A DNA stretch of 64,000 bases from Streptomyces sp. NBC_01216. GTDB lineage: Bacteria; Actinomycetota; Actinomycetes; Streptomycetales; Streptomycetaceae. Numbering within the stretch: the stretch's first letter is position 1; every line of letters begins with the position of its first letter. The stretch is from positions 6,448,001 to 6,512,000 of the forward strand of contig NZ_CP108677.1 of assembly GCF_035994945.1 (NCBI RefSeq), read 5' to 3'. This document shows, in pieces, positions 41,152-49,301 of this stretch. A model generated the notes under the pieces. The model was not told the origin of the DNA. It made no database searches and was given only the letters and a program-made list of their open reading frames with translations. The position numbers were made by a program, and so were the translations under genes.

Positions 41152-41294
41152 AGCTCGCCAACGTCCTCGGGGCGCTCTTCCTGGTCCTGGTCGTAGTTAG
41201 TTCATTCCTCATCTGGGCCAAGGCTCCCTGCGGACTGTGGACGTATGCCAAGGCCGGCGACATCCCGAACCGCTGTGCGGACTACCGCCGTTGA
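41148..41294 (+). CDS. small membrane protein
   Basis: 48 residues from a GTG overlapping the ThyX stop. Residues 3-24 form one membrane span (LANVLGALFLVLVVVSSFLIW), then a short Cys-containing tail. A GTTAGTTCAT copy lies within the span codons. Function unknown. Confidence 0.55.
   Translation: MKLANVLGALFLVLVVVSSFLIWAKAPCGLWTYAKAGDIPNRCADYRR
41196..41205 (+). repeat. GTTAGTTCAT motif, copy 7
   Basis: Exact copy, read GTT-AGT-TCA-TTC in the membrane span, the same frame and rare codons as copy 6. Confidence 0.72.
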
Positions 41295-41431
41295 TGGCCG
41301 AGTTGGTCAGCCTCCTGGCCTTCTACCAGTGCCCTTGCGGAATGTCCTTCGTCATGGACTACCCCGCCGACGAAACCCCCGAAGAACCCGCAGCCTGCAC
41401 GGCTTGCGAAACCCCTGGAGCGAACGAATGA
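41294..41431 (+). CDS. small zinc-ribbon protein
   Basis: 45 residues, ATG sharing a base with the upstream stop. CPCGMSF and CTACETP form a likely zinc ribbon. Unknown role. Confidence 0.55.
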   Translation: MAELVSLLAFYQCPCGMSFVMDYPADETPEEPAACTACETPGANE

Positions 41432-41868
41432 ACACGTGGATGACCGCAAACGCCTACGAGCGTGAGAACTCTCAGATGGACCTTCGGAACGTCCCCCTGA
41501 ACAAGGTGACCATCGAGGTCAAGGAAGAGAACACGGCGCTGGTCACGTCCCTGCGGGACCAGCTTGCCCAAGCCGAGGCAAAGGTGAAGGAGCTGACCGA
41601 CGCCCGGAAGTACTGGACCCAGCGGTACGACGACGAGAAGCGAGTCTCGATGGACTGGCGAGGCCGCTACGAGGCAGAGCGGACCAGGAAGACCGAGGGG
41701 GCCGGCCACCGCTACGTCCAGATCGTGAAGCACCTCGCAGACCGAAAGCGGGCCCTCCTGGGCGTCGTTGAGCGCGCCCAGCACGACAAGCGCTGGTCGG
41801 ACGCCGCGAACGCCCAGGCCCACCTTGACGAGGTTCAGACGGCGATGCGAGCTGCCGGTGTTCTTTGA
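41428..41868 (+). CDS. coiled-coil early protein, unknown
   Basis: 146 residues, ATGA overlap with the previous gene. A long charged coiled coil from about residue 28 (VTIEVKEENTALVTSLRDQL onward), ending in helices with AQHDKRWSDAANAQAHLDEV. No family recognised. Confidence 0.6.
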   Translation: MNTWMTANAYERENSQMDLRNVPLNKVTIEVKEENTALVTSLRDQLAQAEAKVKELTDARKYWTQRYDDEKRVSMDWRGRYEAERTRKTEGAGHRYVQIVKHLADRKRALLGVVERAQHDKRWSDAANAQAHLDEVQTAMRAAGVL

Positions 41869-41986
41869 GATCTGGGACGAAGTTCCTCTTCACGTCTACA
41901 TCCACAACAACATGACCGTCGAGCGGCGGATCGGGCCCATCACCGAGGAGTCCGAGTTCCCCTCCGTCCTGGAAGGCACCTACTGA
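41858..41986 (+). CDS. very small early protein
   Basis: 42 residues from the GTG at 41858, overlapping the previous gene by 11 bases. Beta-rich (FFEIWDEVPLHVYIHNNMTVERRIG). It shares its last base with the next ATG. Coding status rests on the tight operon packing and composition. Confidence 0.45.
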   Translation: MFFEIWDEVPLHVYIHNNMTVERRIGPITEESEFPSVLEGTY

Positions 41987-42177
41987 TGAGTGATCACGTC
42001 ACCATCCAGCTTCACGTCAGCACGGGGTACGTCGGGGCCGACTACCACGACGAGATCCAGATGCACCGCCCCCACTGGGAGGCGATGACTCCGAAGGAGC
42101 AGGAGGAGTACTGCCAGGAGGAGTTGAAGTCGCTGATCGAGAACCACATCGAGTCGTGGTGGGAGGTCACCGACTGA
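41986..42177 (+). CDS. small acidic early protein
   Basis: 63 residues. Beta start (HVTIQLHVSTGYVGADYHDE) then an acidic helix with Trp pair (SLIENHIESWWEVTD). Resembles small DUF-type proteins common in Streptomyces phages; function unknown. Confidence 0.6.
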   Translation: MSDHVTIQLHVSTGYVGADYHDEIQMHRPHWEAMTPKEQEEYCQEELKSLIENHIESWWEVTD

Positions 42178-42404
42178 TGTTCGGGAAGAAGGCCGCGGCT
42201 CTGCGGAAGGTGGAAGCAGAGCTGGCGCTGAGCCAGCGAGCAGCCACGAAGCACCAGCAGGTAGCCCACCGACTCAACCTCTACGCAGACGAGTTGGAAC
42301 GCGAACTCGACGTCGCCGTACGCGAGTACAGCGAACTCGAAGCGAAGTTTGACGCGCTCATCGCACAGCGAGACCGCGACCGAAGCGCGGAGCCGCCCTT
42401 TTGA
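42177..42404 (+). CDS. coiled-coil early protein
   Basis: 75 residues from the ATG overlapping the previous stop. Nearly all one coiled coil (LRKVEAELALSQRAATKHQQVAHRLNLYADELERELDVAV). It ends just before a stoperator site and the polymerase gene. Confidence 0.6.
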   Translation: MFGKKAAALRKVEAELALSQRAATKHQQVAHRLNLYADELERELDVAVREYSELEAKFDALIAQRDRDRSAEPPF

Positions 42405-42411
42405 GCGCGCG

Positions 42412-42430
42412 AAGTTGGAATGTGACACTG
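42412..42430 (+). promoter_or_regulatory. stoperator-like site, GTTGGAATGTGACAC
   Basis: Consensus copy in the 34-bp gap before the DNA polymerase; it ends at the polymerase ribosome site GGAG. Confidence 0.83.
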
Positions 42431-42438
42431 GAGAGCTC

Positions 42439-44262
42439 TTGAGAGTCATCGACTACAGCCTCAACGGCGACGCCATCCGCATCAACGTCGTTGAGACAGA
42501 AAAAGACCTCCCAGAGTTCCGGCGCTTCGTGGAGGTCAACCGGCGCGCACTCGGATTCGACACCGAGACGGACGGCCTCTCCTGGTGGGAGGACGGATTC
42601 CGAATCCGCCTCGCGCAATTCGGGAACGCTCACGAGAGCTACGTCCTCCCCGTGGAGAAGGGCGGCCTCTTCCAAGAGGATGCGATCAAGGCCGTCGGCT
42701 GGGTCCAGAAGCTCGTCATGCAAAACGGCACCTACGACATCCTCTGCATGGACCGGGTGTGGGGCGTCAAGGCCGAAACGGTGTTTCCCCGGCTTCTCGA
42801 CAGCCGCATAGTCGCCCACCTCGTGGACAGCCGGGGGCGGAAAGACGGCGGCATTGGTCACTCGCTCGAAGAACTCACCCGCCACTACCTCTCAGCAGTG
42901 GTGGCCGATGAGGTGAAGAGCAGCATGACCGCCATCGCCAAGGAGTTGAAGGTCAAGAAGGCCGAGGTGTGGCCGGTCGTTCCGCTGGAACATGAGGGCT
43001 TCAACCTCTACGCCGGCATGGACCCCGTGCTCGCCTTCCGGCTGGCCCGGAAGCTCAAGCCGCTGATACCGGCCTCCGCCCGAAAGCTCCTCGACTACGA
43101 GCACCAGCTCGCCGCCGCGTGCGCCTACATGGTCCGCAAGGGCATCAAGGCGGACGTGCCGTACATCCAGGCCCGCGCGAACGAGCTGGCCCGTACAGAG
43201 GTCCACTTCAAGGACGTGGCCGCGAAGCTCGGGCTGGAGAACATCAACTCCCCGAAGCAGGTGGGGGACGCGATCATCAGCCGGGGCATCCGGCCGACCG
43301 ACACCACCCCCACCGGCCAGCCCAAGGTCGATGACCAGCTGCTCAAGGCCCACCTCAGTGACCCCTTGTGCGAGGCGATCTACCAGGGCAAGAAAGCTGC
43401 CAAGGCGAAGAGCACGTGGTTCGACAATGCGCTGGCGAACCGCGACTCCGAGGATCGGCTGCACGCCGCGATCAACTCCACCGGCGCGCGCACGGCCCGC
43501 ATGTCGATCAGCGGGGCGATACCGGCCCAGACCTTCCCATCCAAAGATTCCCTGGTCCGCCGAGGCTTCATCGCGGACCCCGGATACGTCGTCTGCGCCG
43601 TGGACTACAAGGCCCAGGAGCTTCGAGTCCTGGCCGCCTTGTCGGGAGACATGGCAATGAAGCGCGCCTTCCGCGAGGGGGCCGACCTCCACCAGATCAC
43701 CGCGGACTCGGCGGGGGTTGACCGGAGCACGGGGAAGATGGCTGGGTTCCTGACCGTGTATGGCGGGGGCTGGGCCGCTCTGGCCTCCCAGGCCGGGGTC
43801 AGCGAGGAGACAGCACGGCGCGCGATCGACGGCTTCTTCGAAGCCTTCCCCAGGGTCCGGGAGTACTCCGAGGAGCTACAGAAGGAAGCCCGCCGGAACG
43901 GCTACATCACCACGAACACCGGGCGCCGGCTCCTTGTCGATAAGCGGCGACCGTACGCCGCCTTGAACTACGCGGTACAGAGTGCCAGCCGCGATGTGAC
44001 CGGCCGCGCAATCCTCCGGCTCCAGAAAGCCGGATACGGGCCCTACTGCCTTCTCCCCGTCCATGACGAGGTGATCTTCCAGTTCCCGGAAGAGCACGCC
44101 TTGAAGGCCACCACCAAGGCCGCCCAAATCATGAAGGAAACCATGAACGGCGTCCTCATCGACACCGACGTGTCGGTCTACGGAAAGAGCTGGGGCTGCG
44201 GATACATGGCGGCCGGCCAGTACTGCGACCTCTGCGACACCATCCACAAGGAGAGTGAATGA
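42439..44262 (+). CDS. family A DNA polymerase with 3'-5' exonuclease
   Basis: 607 residues from the TTG at 42439 with GGAGAG upstream. Exonuclease motif I at FDTETDG (Asp41) and later LIVGMDP-type segments; polymerase motif A VDYKAQELRVLAAL, motif B KMAGFLTVYGGG, motif C LLPVHDEVIF. It lacks the 5'-3' exonuclease domain, as L5-like polymerases do. It replicates the phage with the split primase and RecA-like ATPase. The C-terminus is Cys-rich (CGYMAAGQYCDLCDTIH). Confidence 0.94.
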   Translation: MRVIDYSLNGDAIRINVVETEKDLPEFRRFVEVNRRALGFDTETDGLSWWEDGFRIRLAQFGNAHESYVLPVEKGGLFQEDAIKAVGWVQKLVMQNGTYDILCMDRVWGVKAETVFPRLLDSRIVAHLVDSRGRKDGGIGHSLEELTRHYLSAVVADEVKSSMTAIAKELKVKKAEVWPVVPLEHEGFNLYAGMDPVLAFRLARKLKPLIPASARKLLDYEHQLAAACAYMVRKGIKADVPYIQARANELARTEVHFKDVAAKLGLENINSPKQVGDAIISRGIRPTDTTPTGQPKVDDQLLKAHLSDPLCEAIYQGKKAAKAKSTWFDNALANRDSEDRLHAAINSTGARTARMSISGAIPAQTFPSKDSLVRRGFIADPGYVVCAVDYKAQELRVLAALSGDMAMKRAFREGADLHQITADSAGVDRSTGKMAGFLTVYGGGWAALASQAGVSEETARRAIDGFFEAFPRVREYSEELQKEARRNGYITTNTGRRLLVDKRRPYAALNYAVQSASRDVTGRAILRLQKAGYGPYCLLPVHDEVIFQFPEEHALKATTKAAQIMKETMNGVLIDTDVSVYGKSWGCGYMAAGQYCDLCDTIHKESE

Positions 44263-44492
44263 GCAACGAGCACGACCCCTTTGACGAACTCGTCGGAGGC
44301 ATCAGCAAGGAGATCCACGAACGGCTGATAGAGAGCACCGGCCTTGCGGCCCTCAAGTCCGCACGCATCGCCGGGACCATCATCCGGGAGGCGAAGGACT
44401 GGGGCGTACCGAAGGACCTAGCCGAAGTCATGGGGGCCGATGTCTGGCAGCTCCTCATGATCGGCACCCCCGTAGCGGAGGTGACCGAGTGA
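44259..44492 (+). CDS. small helical early protein
   Basis: 77 residues, ATGA overlap with the polymerase stop. Acidic amphipathic helices (FDELVGGISKEIHERLIE, ARIAGTIIREAKDWG). No family recognised. Confidence 0.6.
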   Translation: MSNEHDPFDELVGGISKEIHERLIESTGLAALKSARIAGTIIREAKDWGVPKDLAEVMGADVWQLLMIGTPVAEVTE

Positions 44493-44677
44493 ACACCGAC
44501 GACTTCACCGTTGAGGGCATGGAGAACGGCGGCATCGTTGTCTGGATGAAGGACCGCGACGACCCGATAGCCGAGGGCGGCTGCTCCTGCTGCGGCGACA
44601 ACGAGGTGACTCTCACCGACCTGATCAGCGCGGCAGAGATCCACTGGGGCTACAAGGAGAAGGAGGCCGCGGAGTGA
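44489..44677 (+). CDS. small Cys-motif early protein
   Basis: 62 residues from a GTG overlapping the previous stop. CSCCG near residue 32 inside an acidic chain. Possibly a small metal-binding protein; unknown. Confidence 0.55.
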   Translation: MNTDDFTVEGMENGGIVVWMKDRDDPIAEGGCSCCGDNEVTLTDLISAAEIHWGYKEKEAAE

Positions 44678-44925
44678 CCTCGTACCTCCTGTTCTCGTCG
44701 CCGGCCTGCGTCCCCTGCCAGCGCATGAAGCCCCTGATCGCCCAGGAATCCATCACGGCCGACGTGACCGTGACCGATGTCGTCGCCCCCGACGACCTCT
44801 TCGAGGTCCTGGCCGTGACCAGCGTTCCCACCCTCATGGCCATGAAGGACGGCCGAGAGGCCGGCCGCCTGGTCGGCCTCCTGAGTCAGGCCGACCTCGT
44901 TGAATTCTTCGAGGAAACGGCTTGA
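44674..44925 (+). CDS. thioredoxin/glutaredoxin-like protein
   Basis: 83 residues, GTG overlapping the previous stop. Redox site CVPC at residues 12-15 (SSPACVPCQRMKPLI) and the cis-Pro segment SVPTLMAMKDG. It is a short thioredoxin fold, probably the electron donor for the class II reductase encoded in the same operon. Confidence 0.85.
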   Translation: MTSYLLFSSPACVPCQRMKPLIAQESITADVTVTDVVAPDDLFEVLAVTSVPTLMAMKDGREAGRLVGLLSQADLVEFFEETA

Positions 44926-45329
44926 TAGATGATCGACCCGACTGGGACACGTACTTCCTCGGAATCGCTCAAGCTGTCGCTGCACGAGGTGATTGCTGCC
45001 GCTGCCGCGTCGGAGCTGTGGTGGTCGGCCCTGACCGGCGAATCCGCGCTACGGGATACAACGGATCACCTCCAGGCGGCCCGTCGTGCAGCCGTGGAGA
45101 GTGCCCGCGCTGTCTCTCGGAAGCCCCCTCCGGCTCCTCATACGAGGAGTGTCTTGAGACTCACGCCGAGGCCAACGCCCTGCTGTACGCGGACTGGCCG
45201 GCCTGCCAGGAAGCGACGATCTACATAACGAGGGCACCGTGCCGGGACTGTACCAAGCTGATCCAATCGTCCGGCATACGTGAAGTCGTCTATCTCTCTG
45301 ATGGAACAGTGAGCCGGATCGAACGGTAG
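44922..45329 (+). CDS. dCMP deaminase
   Basis: 135 residues from a TTG overlapping the previous stop. Zinc ligands in THAEANALL (His-Ala-Glu) and APCRDC (Pro-Cys-x2-Cys), with CRVGAVVVGPDRRIRATGYNGSPPG upstream, match deoxycytidylate deaminases. Product dUMP feeds ThyX. Last gene of the early operon, with a terminator behind. Confidence 0.92.
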   Translation: MIDDRPDWDTYFLGIAQAVAARGDCCRCRVGAVVVGPDRRIRATGYNGSPPGGPSCSRGECPRCLSEAPSGSSYEECLETHAEANALLYADWPACQEATIYITRAPCRDCTKLIQSSGIREVVYLSDGTVSRIER

Positions 45330-45339
45330 GAACGCGAGA

Positions 45340-45368
45340 GGACCCCCGGCTTGCTGAGCTGGGGGTCC
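45340..45368. terminator. bidirectional terminator
   Basis: GGACCCCCGGC and GCTGGGGGTCC (one mismatch) around TTGCTGA, then TTCT. It separates the phage early operon from the convergent graspetide genes. Confidence 0.82.
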
Positions 45369-45396
45369 TTCTGCGTGCTGCGGTTGGTAGGGATGT

Positions 45397-46518
45397 CTAC
45401 CAGGTGATCTTCTGGCCATCGGGGGTGACAGTGACCTGGAACTTCTCCAAGGTCGGGGTACCGGCCTCACGCCAGAGGCGAACATGGGTCTCGATGTCGT
45501 CCCAGATACGTTCTGGGCCTCCCTGGCGGACAGTCCAGCGGCCCTCGGTCTCGGCAAGTGCAGCCCACGACCCGTCTCCGACATCAACCAGCACGTGTTC
45601 CGTTCGACCGTCGCGGTCCAGGCTGATCCGCTGTGCACGGGGGGCCGCGATCTGGGCGACGAACCGCGTGTCCCAGTCGTTGATCACGTCGGCTCCGAGA
45701 GTGGTCAGCCGCTCGTCACCCTGGTCGATGTCGGGCAGCATTCCAAGCGGGGGAGGGGACTGGGGGCGGGCGAGCATGAAGGAGATCTGGCCGCCCAGGA
45801 ATCGTCCCGACGCCGTCCCGTCGTCGTTGACCGTGAGTCGGGCGAGCTCGGAGGAGAACATCCAGCCACCGAGAGTAGCCAGGATGGTCCCGCCCGGACG
45901 CGTCTGCTCGACCCACGCGTAGGGAAGGGAGACGAGCCCACACGTCACGATCACGCGGTCATAAGGGGAACCAGCCGCGTGCCCGGCGAGTCCGTCACCC
46001 ACGATCAGTTGCGGGTGATAGCCGCATTGGGCCAGTGCAGTTCCGGCGCGCGCGGATACTCCCGCATCGACCTCAACGGAGGTGATCCGCTCGTCAGTCA
46101 AGCGGTGGCAGCCGAGCGCGGTCGAGTAGCCCGTGCCCGTGCCGACTTCAAGGACCAGGTCATCATCCTCCACTTGAAGGTCTTCCCACATTCGGACGAC
46201 CAGGCTCGGCATCGTGCTGGAAGACGTAGGCGCGCGCATGATCTCGCCCCGCAGATCGCCGGGCACAATCGTGCCGGCGATCTGAGTGACCAGAGACTCG
46301 TCCTCGTAGCACCGCTCCAGCCACAGCGGCGTGTGCGGCGTGATCGGCGTCCAGGCCGTAGGCCCGCTTCCGTCGATCCTGTCGAAGAACCCGCCGCGCA
46401 GAAACTCGTGCCGAGGTACGGCCTCCACTGCTTCTCGCCAGGGCCGCGTCCGTAGATGCCCGTTGGTCGCCAACATCTTCGCGAGCCGAAGGCGAAGCTC
46501 CTGCTCTTCGTTGCTCAT
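45397..46518 (-). CDS. tgmC: graspetide-associated PIMT-like methyltransferase
   Basis: 373 residues from the ATG at 46518 with AGAGGAAGAGG upstream. Residues 1-210 are a protein-L-isoaspartate O-methyltransferase-like domain (RPWREAVEAVPRHEFL; AdoMet site VLEVGTGTGYSTALG; VIVTCGLVSLPYAW). The C-terminal 150 residues are an extension seen in the methyltransferases of ATP-grasp peptide clusters. The homologue ThfM of fuscimiditide methylates an Asp of the ligated peptide, which then closes to aspartimide. Start overlaps the ligase stop (ATGA). Same reaction inferred here. Confidence 0.88.
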   Translation of the reverse strand: MSNEEQELRLRLAKMLATNGHLRTRPWREAVEAVPRHEFLRGGFFDRIDGSGPTAWTPITPHTPLWLERCYEDESLVTQIAGTIVPGDLRGEIMRAPTSSSTMPSLVVRMWEDLQVEDDDLVLEVGTGTGYSTALGCHRLTDERITSVEVDAGVSARAGTALAQCGYHPQLIVGDGLAGHAAGSPYDRVIVTCGLVSLPYAWVEQTRPGGTILATLGGWMFSSELARLTVNDDGTASGRFLGGQISFMLARPQSPPPLGMLPDIDQGDERLTTLGADVINDWDTRFVAQIAAPRAQRISLDRDGRTEHVLVDVGDGSWAALAETEGRWTVRQGGPERIWDDIETHVRLWREAGTPTLEKFQVTVTPDGQKITW

Positions 46519-47465
46519 GTCCTCTTCCTCTCCAGCAGATCTGCCATTGCCGAGACCATGGGGAGTCCCGTGTCCGGCTCCATCCAGGCCCACTGCCCGG
46601 ACGGGTTGCACTCCAGGAACCACCATTGCCCGAGCTTGTCGATGGCGAAGTCGAACGCCCCAAAGACAAGCCCGAAGTGGGAGAGGTAGGCGCGGATGGA
46701 CTCCTCGGTTCCCGGCGGTAGCTCGACCACGGAGTAAGTGAGCTTGTCGTAGTCGGTGCGCCAGTCCAACAGGTCCGAGTCGATACGGACGGCAAAGATC
46801 CGGTCGCCCATGACGGTCACCCGCACATCGGCGGTCTTGTCGATGCAGTGCTGGAACAGGTGTGCCGTGCCCGAAACGGAGTCGTCGATCTCGTCGGTGG
46901 TGACCGTTCGGACCTCGACCGTCGAAGACACTCCGTCGAGCCGGTACAGCGGTGTGGCGAGAGGCTTGTAGATCACAGACTGGTAGTGCGAGGTAAACCT
47001 ACGGGCCTCGATCGGGTCCGAGGTGATCACGGTCGCCGGGACGTGAAATCCGCTCTGCACTGCTGCGGCGAGGCCCGAGGGCTTGAACTCGGCGTCCCCG
47101 ATGCGGTGGGGATGGTTCACGTACAGACAGTTCGGCAGTGAAGCGATCACGCCTCCGAGGCCGTACCGGGCCTGCGTGATGGCGAAGCGCGCCGTTTGCT
47201 CGTCCAAGTGAGGGAAGGCGAATCCCGATGGCCGGCGGTAGTACATCGAGCGAATCTGCGTGAGATCCGCGGTGCGGGTCGGAGTCGTCAGCGAACCCTG
47301 AATGCCGTGAGGCGTGATGCGCGCCGCGAACGACAAGGTGGCGGGGAAGTCCCCAGAGTCGAACCGCACGACCGGGACACCCCGGTCGTGCAGCTCGTCA
47401 ATCACCAGGTCGGCCGTGGGGTCGTCCAGATTGGTGACGACCAGCACCGGACCGAGTTCGGTCAC
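46515..47465 (-). CDS. tgmB: ATP-grasp peptide ligase (graspetide maturase)
   Basis: 316 residues from a GTG overlapping the precursor stop. MvdD/TgmB-type ATP-grasp enzyme: N-terminal VLVVTNLDDPTADLVIDELHDRG, RRPSGF, ATP-binding SVIYKPLATPL, DVRVTVMGDRIFAVRIDS, and the Mg-binding end FAIDKLGQWWFLECNPSGQWAWME. It forms ester or amide links between Thr/Ser/Lys and Asp/Glu side chains of the precursor. Coupled in order precursor, ligase, methyltransferase. Confidence 0.93.
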   Translation of the reverse strand: MTELGPVLVVTNLDDPTADLVIDELHDRGVPVVRFDSGDFPATLSFAARITPHGIQGSLTTPTRTADLTQIRSMYYRRPSGFAFPHLDEQTARFAITQARYGLGGVIASLPNCLYVNHPHRIGDAEFKPSGLAAAVQSGFHVPATVITSDPIEARRFTSHYQSVIYKPLATPLYRLDGVSSTVEVRTVTTDEIDDSVSGTAHLFQHCIDKTADVRVTVMGDRIFAVRIDSDLLDWRTDYDKLTYSVVELPPGTEESIRAYLSHFGLVFGAFDFAIDKLGQWWFLECNPSGQWAWMEPDTGLPMVSAMADLLERKRT

Positions 47466-47773
47466 TGGTCGGTGTCGTTACCCGTGTCAGAGTCCCCGCC
47501 ACCGGAGCCACCACCACTGCTGCCGTCCGACGGGTTGCCCGTGTTGGTGGACGGGTTGGTACCCGAGCTGGTGCCGTGGCCCGGCATCATGAGCGGCTTT
47601 CCGGCGTGGTCGAAGTAGCGGCCGGTCTGGGTCGTGGGGTCCAGCTCGACCTTCGCGTATCCGGGAGCGAACGCGGGGTACGGGGCCATGCGCCGCACGC
47701 CCCACGGGACAGGCGTGCTGAGTCCGTTGGGGAGTGGTGTCCCCTGCGGAATCCGGTCGGAATGAACGAACAT
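47462..47773 (-). CDS. tgmA: graspetide precursor peptide
   Basis: 103 residues from the second ATG of ATGATG (GGAGG 5 bases upstream); the first ATG adds one Met and an upstream ATG adds three more residues. The leader carries the family hallmark PWGVRRMAPYPAF, YAKVELDPTTQTGRYFDHAG and PGHGTS. The core from residue 65 is rich in Thr/Ser/Gly/Asn and ends DSDTGNDTDQ, giving Thr/Ser donors and Asp acceptors for side-chain links. Asp83-Gly84 is a natural aspartimide site. Matches putative ATP-grasp-modified RiPP precursors. Lies within the prophage. Confidence 0.9.
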   Translation of the reverse strand: MFVHSDRIPQGTPLPNGLSTPVPWGVRRMAPYPAFAPGYAKVELDPTTQTGRYFDHAGKPLMMPGHGTSSGTNPSTNTGNPSDGSSGGGSGGGDSDTGNDTDQ

Positions 47774-48071
47774 CATTGCCTCCATCGTGTGGTGGTGGAT
47801 GACGCGGTTGGAGTCGTCATCCCCTCCCCGGACCGGGGAGAAGTCTTCACAGAGCGAACTTCGGCGCCTGATCTCGCACCTGCACGCCAGAGAAGGTGCA
47901 GGCATCGACCAGTTGGTAGTCGGTGTGATCGAGCTGATTCTGTGAGATCCAGCCGTACGTCCCTCTCGGCTGGAGCTCACTTCGTCCGCCTGCGGGCACT
48001 ACCAGGGAGGTGAAGCAGGAGCCCGAGGTCAGGCAGACGGAACACCACGTACTCCGGTCGCGGGGAGTCTG
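47774..48071 (-). other. promoter side of the graspetide operon
   Basis: 298 bases with no credible gene. The minus strand should hold the promoter for the precursor gene. A CCCCGGTCCGGGG palindrome lies at about 47825-47838 and a longer inverted pair GGCTGG/CCAGCC at about 47950-47977. No stoperator motif is seen here, so lysogen expression is likely. Confidence 0.4.
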
Positions 48072-48359
48072 TTAGGCGGAACGGCGGTTCCGATCACGGG
48101 CGAGCTTGAGCAGGCTGGCGTACTGCTTCCGCTGGTGCTCCGTGGGCTCCCTCAGCCGTCGCTTGTCCGCTTTGACGGTGTTGCCCCAGGGACGCTTGAG
48201 GTCCACGATGTTGGTGCTGTCCAGGTAGTGAAGGACGCCGACCATCTCAGAAGCGGGGTCGTAGACGAGCTGTCCAACACGCAGGCTGGTAAGGAACGTC
48301 TCCCCAGCCTTCGGGGCGATGCGTCTGTACGGTCGATAGATCCTGGCGGCGGTGGCCAT
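48072..48359 (-). CDS. small basic cargo protein, unknown
   Basis: 95 residues from the ATG at 48359, AAGGGAGGG upstream. Beta-rich middle (FLTSLRVGQLVYDPASEMVGVLHYLDSTNIVDLKRPWG) and a basic helical end (HQRKQYASLLKLARDRNRRSA), compatible with a small nucleic-acid-binding barrel. Same strand as the graspetide genes; relation unknown. Confidence 0.6.
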   Translation of the reverse strand: MATAARIYRPYRRIAPKAGETFLTSLRVGQLVYDPASEMVGVLHYLDSTNIVDLKRPWGNTVKADKRRLREPTEHQRKQYASLLKLARDRNRRSA

Positions 48360-48453
48360 GGAATCCCTCCCTTTCTCGACTATGGGGCAAGGCCGTCCCA
48401 CCCAGACGACCGCAGGGAACAAGGTGTGCGAGGCAGTTGGGCCCGACTAGGGG

Positions 48454-48585
48454 TCAGGGAGAGGACGCCCTGTCCGCGAGGGCCGAAACTATGAGGGCAA
48501 CTGCGGTCCCCCAGATGAGGATTAGCAGGATCGACCCGGCCAGCGAGCCATCCTTCCAGCCCTTTGGCAAGCGAAGACGCCTCAC
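48454..48585 (-). CDS. small membrane peptide
   Basis: 43 residues from a GTG overlapping the upstream stop. A basic N-terminus (VRRLRLPKGWKDG) then one membrane span (SILLILIWGTAVALIVSALA). Unknown role; may anchor or act as a small regulator. Confidence 0.5.
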   Translation of the reverse strand: MRRLRLPKGWKDGSLAGSILLILIWGTAVALIVSALADRASSP

Positions 48586-48872
48586 GGGTCGCCGGTCTCC
48601 AGGCGGCCGGTGATCACCCTGACCGCCTGAATCGGCGTGAGGCACTGGGCCTCCTGGGGGCTTGCCGGCCTGCACTGCTCCGCGTGCTGCTCCCACTGAA
48701 AGCCGCCCGGACGAACCAGGATCAGCTCGTGACCGTTGATGTTCTCAACCTGGCCCACGAGTTGACGCGGCTGGTCCATGACGACTTGACCTCGGCGGTA
48801 GATCACGGGCCCTCTTCCTACTGCCTGCATGTTTCGTTCCGAGAGCAACCTTGTCTCTGTAGCCGTCCTCAC
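48582..48872 (-). CDS. small cargo protein, unknown
   Basis: 96 residues from a GTG overlapping the upstream stop. VIYRRGQVVMDQPRQLVGQVENINGHELILVRPGGFQWE resembles the small Streptomyces proteins encoded next to XRE/DUF397 pairs. No function known. Confidence 0.6.
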   Translation of the reverse strand: MRTATETRLLSERNMQAVGRGPVIYRRGQVVMDQPRQLVGQVENINGHELILVRPGGFQWEQHAEQCRPASPQEAQCLTPIQAVRVITGRLETGDP

Positions 48873-49225
48873 GCCGCACCCTTCGAGGGCGCAGCCTCCT
48901 CGTCCTGGTTGGCCGGCACCAGCGCCGTGGCCGTGTTCAGGAAGGCGGTGAGGCGCTCAGCGGACGGGATGTCGCAGGGGCCGAGGTTGATCACCGGCTT
49001 GTCGCGTTCCCCGGCCTGCAAGCTCATGTAACGCAGGTTTACGCCGATGCCCAACAATGCCTGGTAGAGGCCGGCGTAGGCGAGCTGAGCGCGCTCCTGG
49101 GGGATGTGTTCCGAGTGGATCGGACTGCTCTTCGGCTCGCGCTTGGGGAGAGTGCTCTGCGGGGGCATAGCGGCTCGCTTCCTGGGAATCTGATTCAGCG
49201 TTGCTGTCTCCTTGTTCTGAGTCAC
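48869..49225 (-). CDS. small cargo protein, unknown
   Basis: 118 residues from a GTG at 49225, or 99 from the ATG at 49168, which has AGGAAG upstream. Helical (AQLAYAGLYQALLGIGVNLRYMSLQ) with DKPVINLGPCDIPSAERLTAFL. First of a three-gene minus operon, divergent from the XRE gene; the promoters share about 75 bases. Confidence 0.6.
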   Translation of the reverse strand: MTQNKETATLNQIPRKRAAMPPQSTLPKREPKSSPIHSEHIPQERAQLAYAGLYQALLGIGVNLRYMSLQAGERDKPVINLGPCDIPSAERLTAFLNTATALVPANQDEEAAPSKGAA

Positions 49226-49301
49226 AGGCTGTGGCGCGCTGGGTAGGCTCCGCTAGTAGGTGAGGCGACACACGAGCTTTGTAACGAGGGGGCGTTGAGC
49301 T

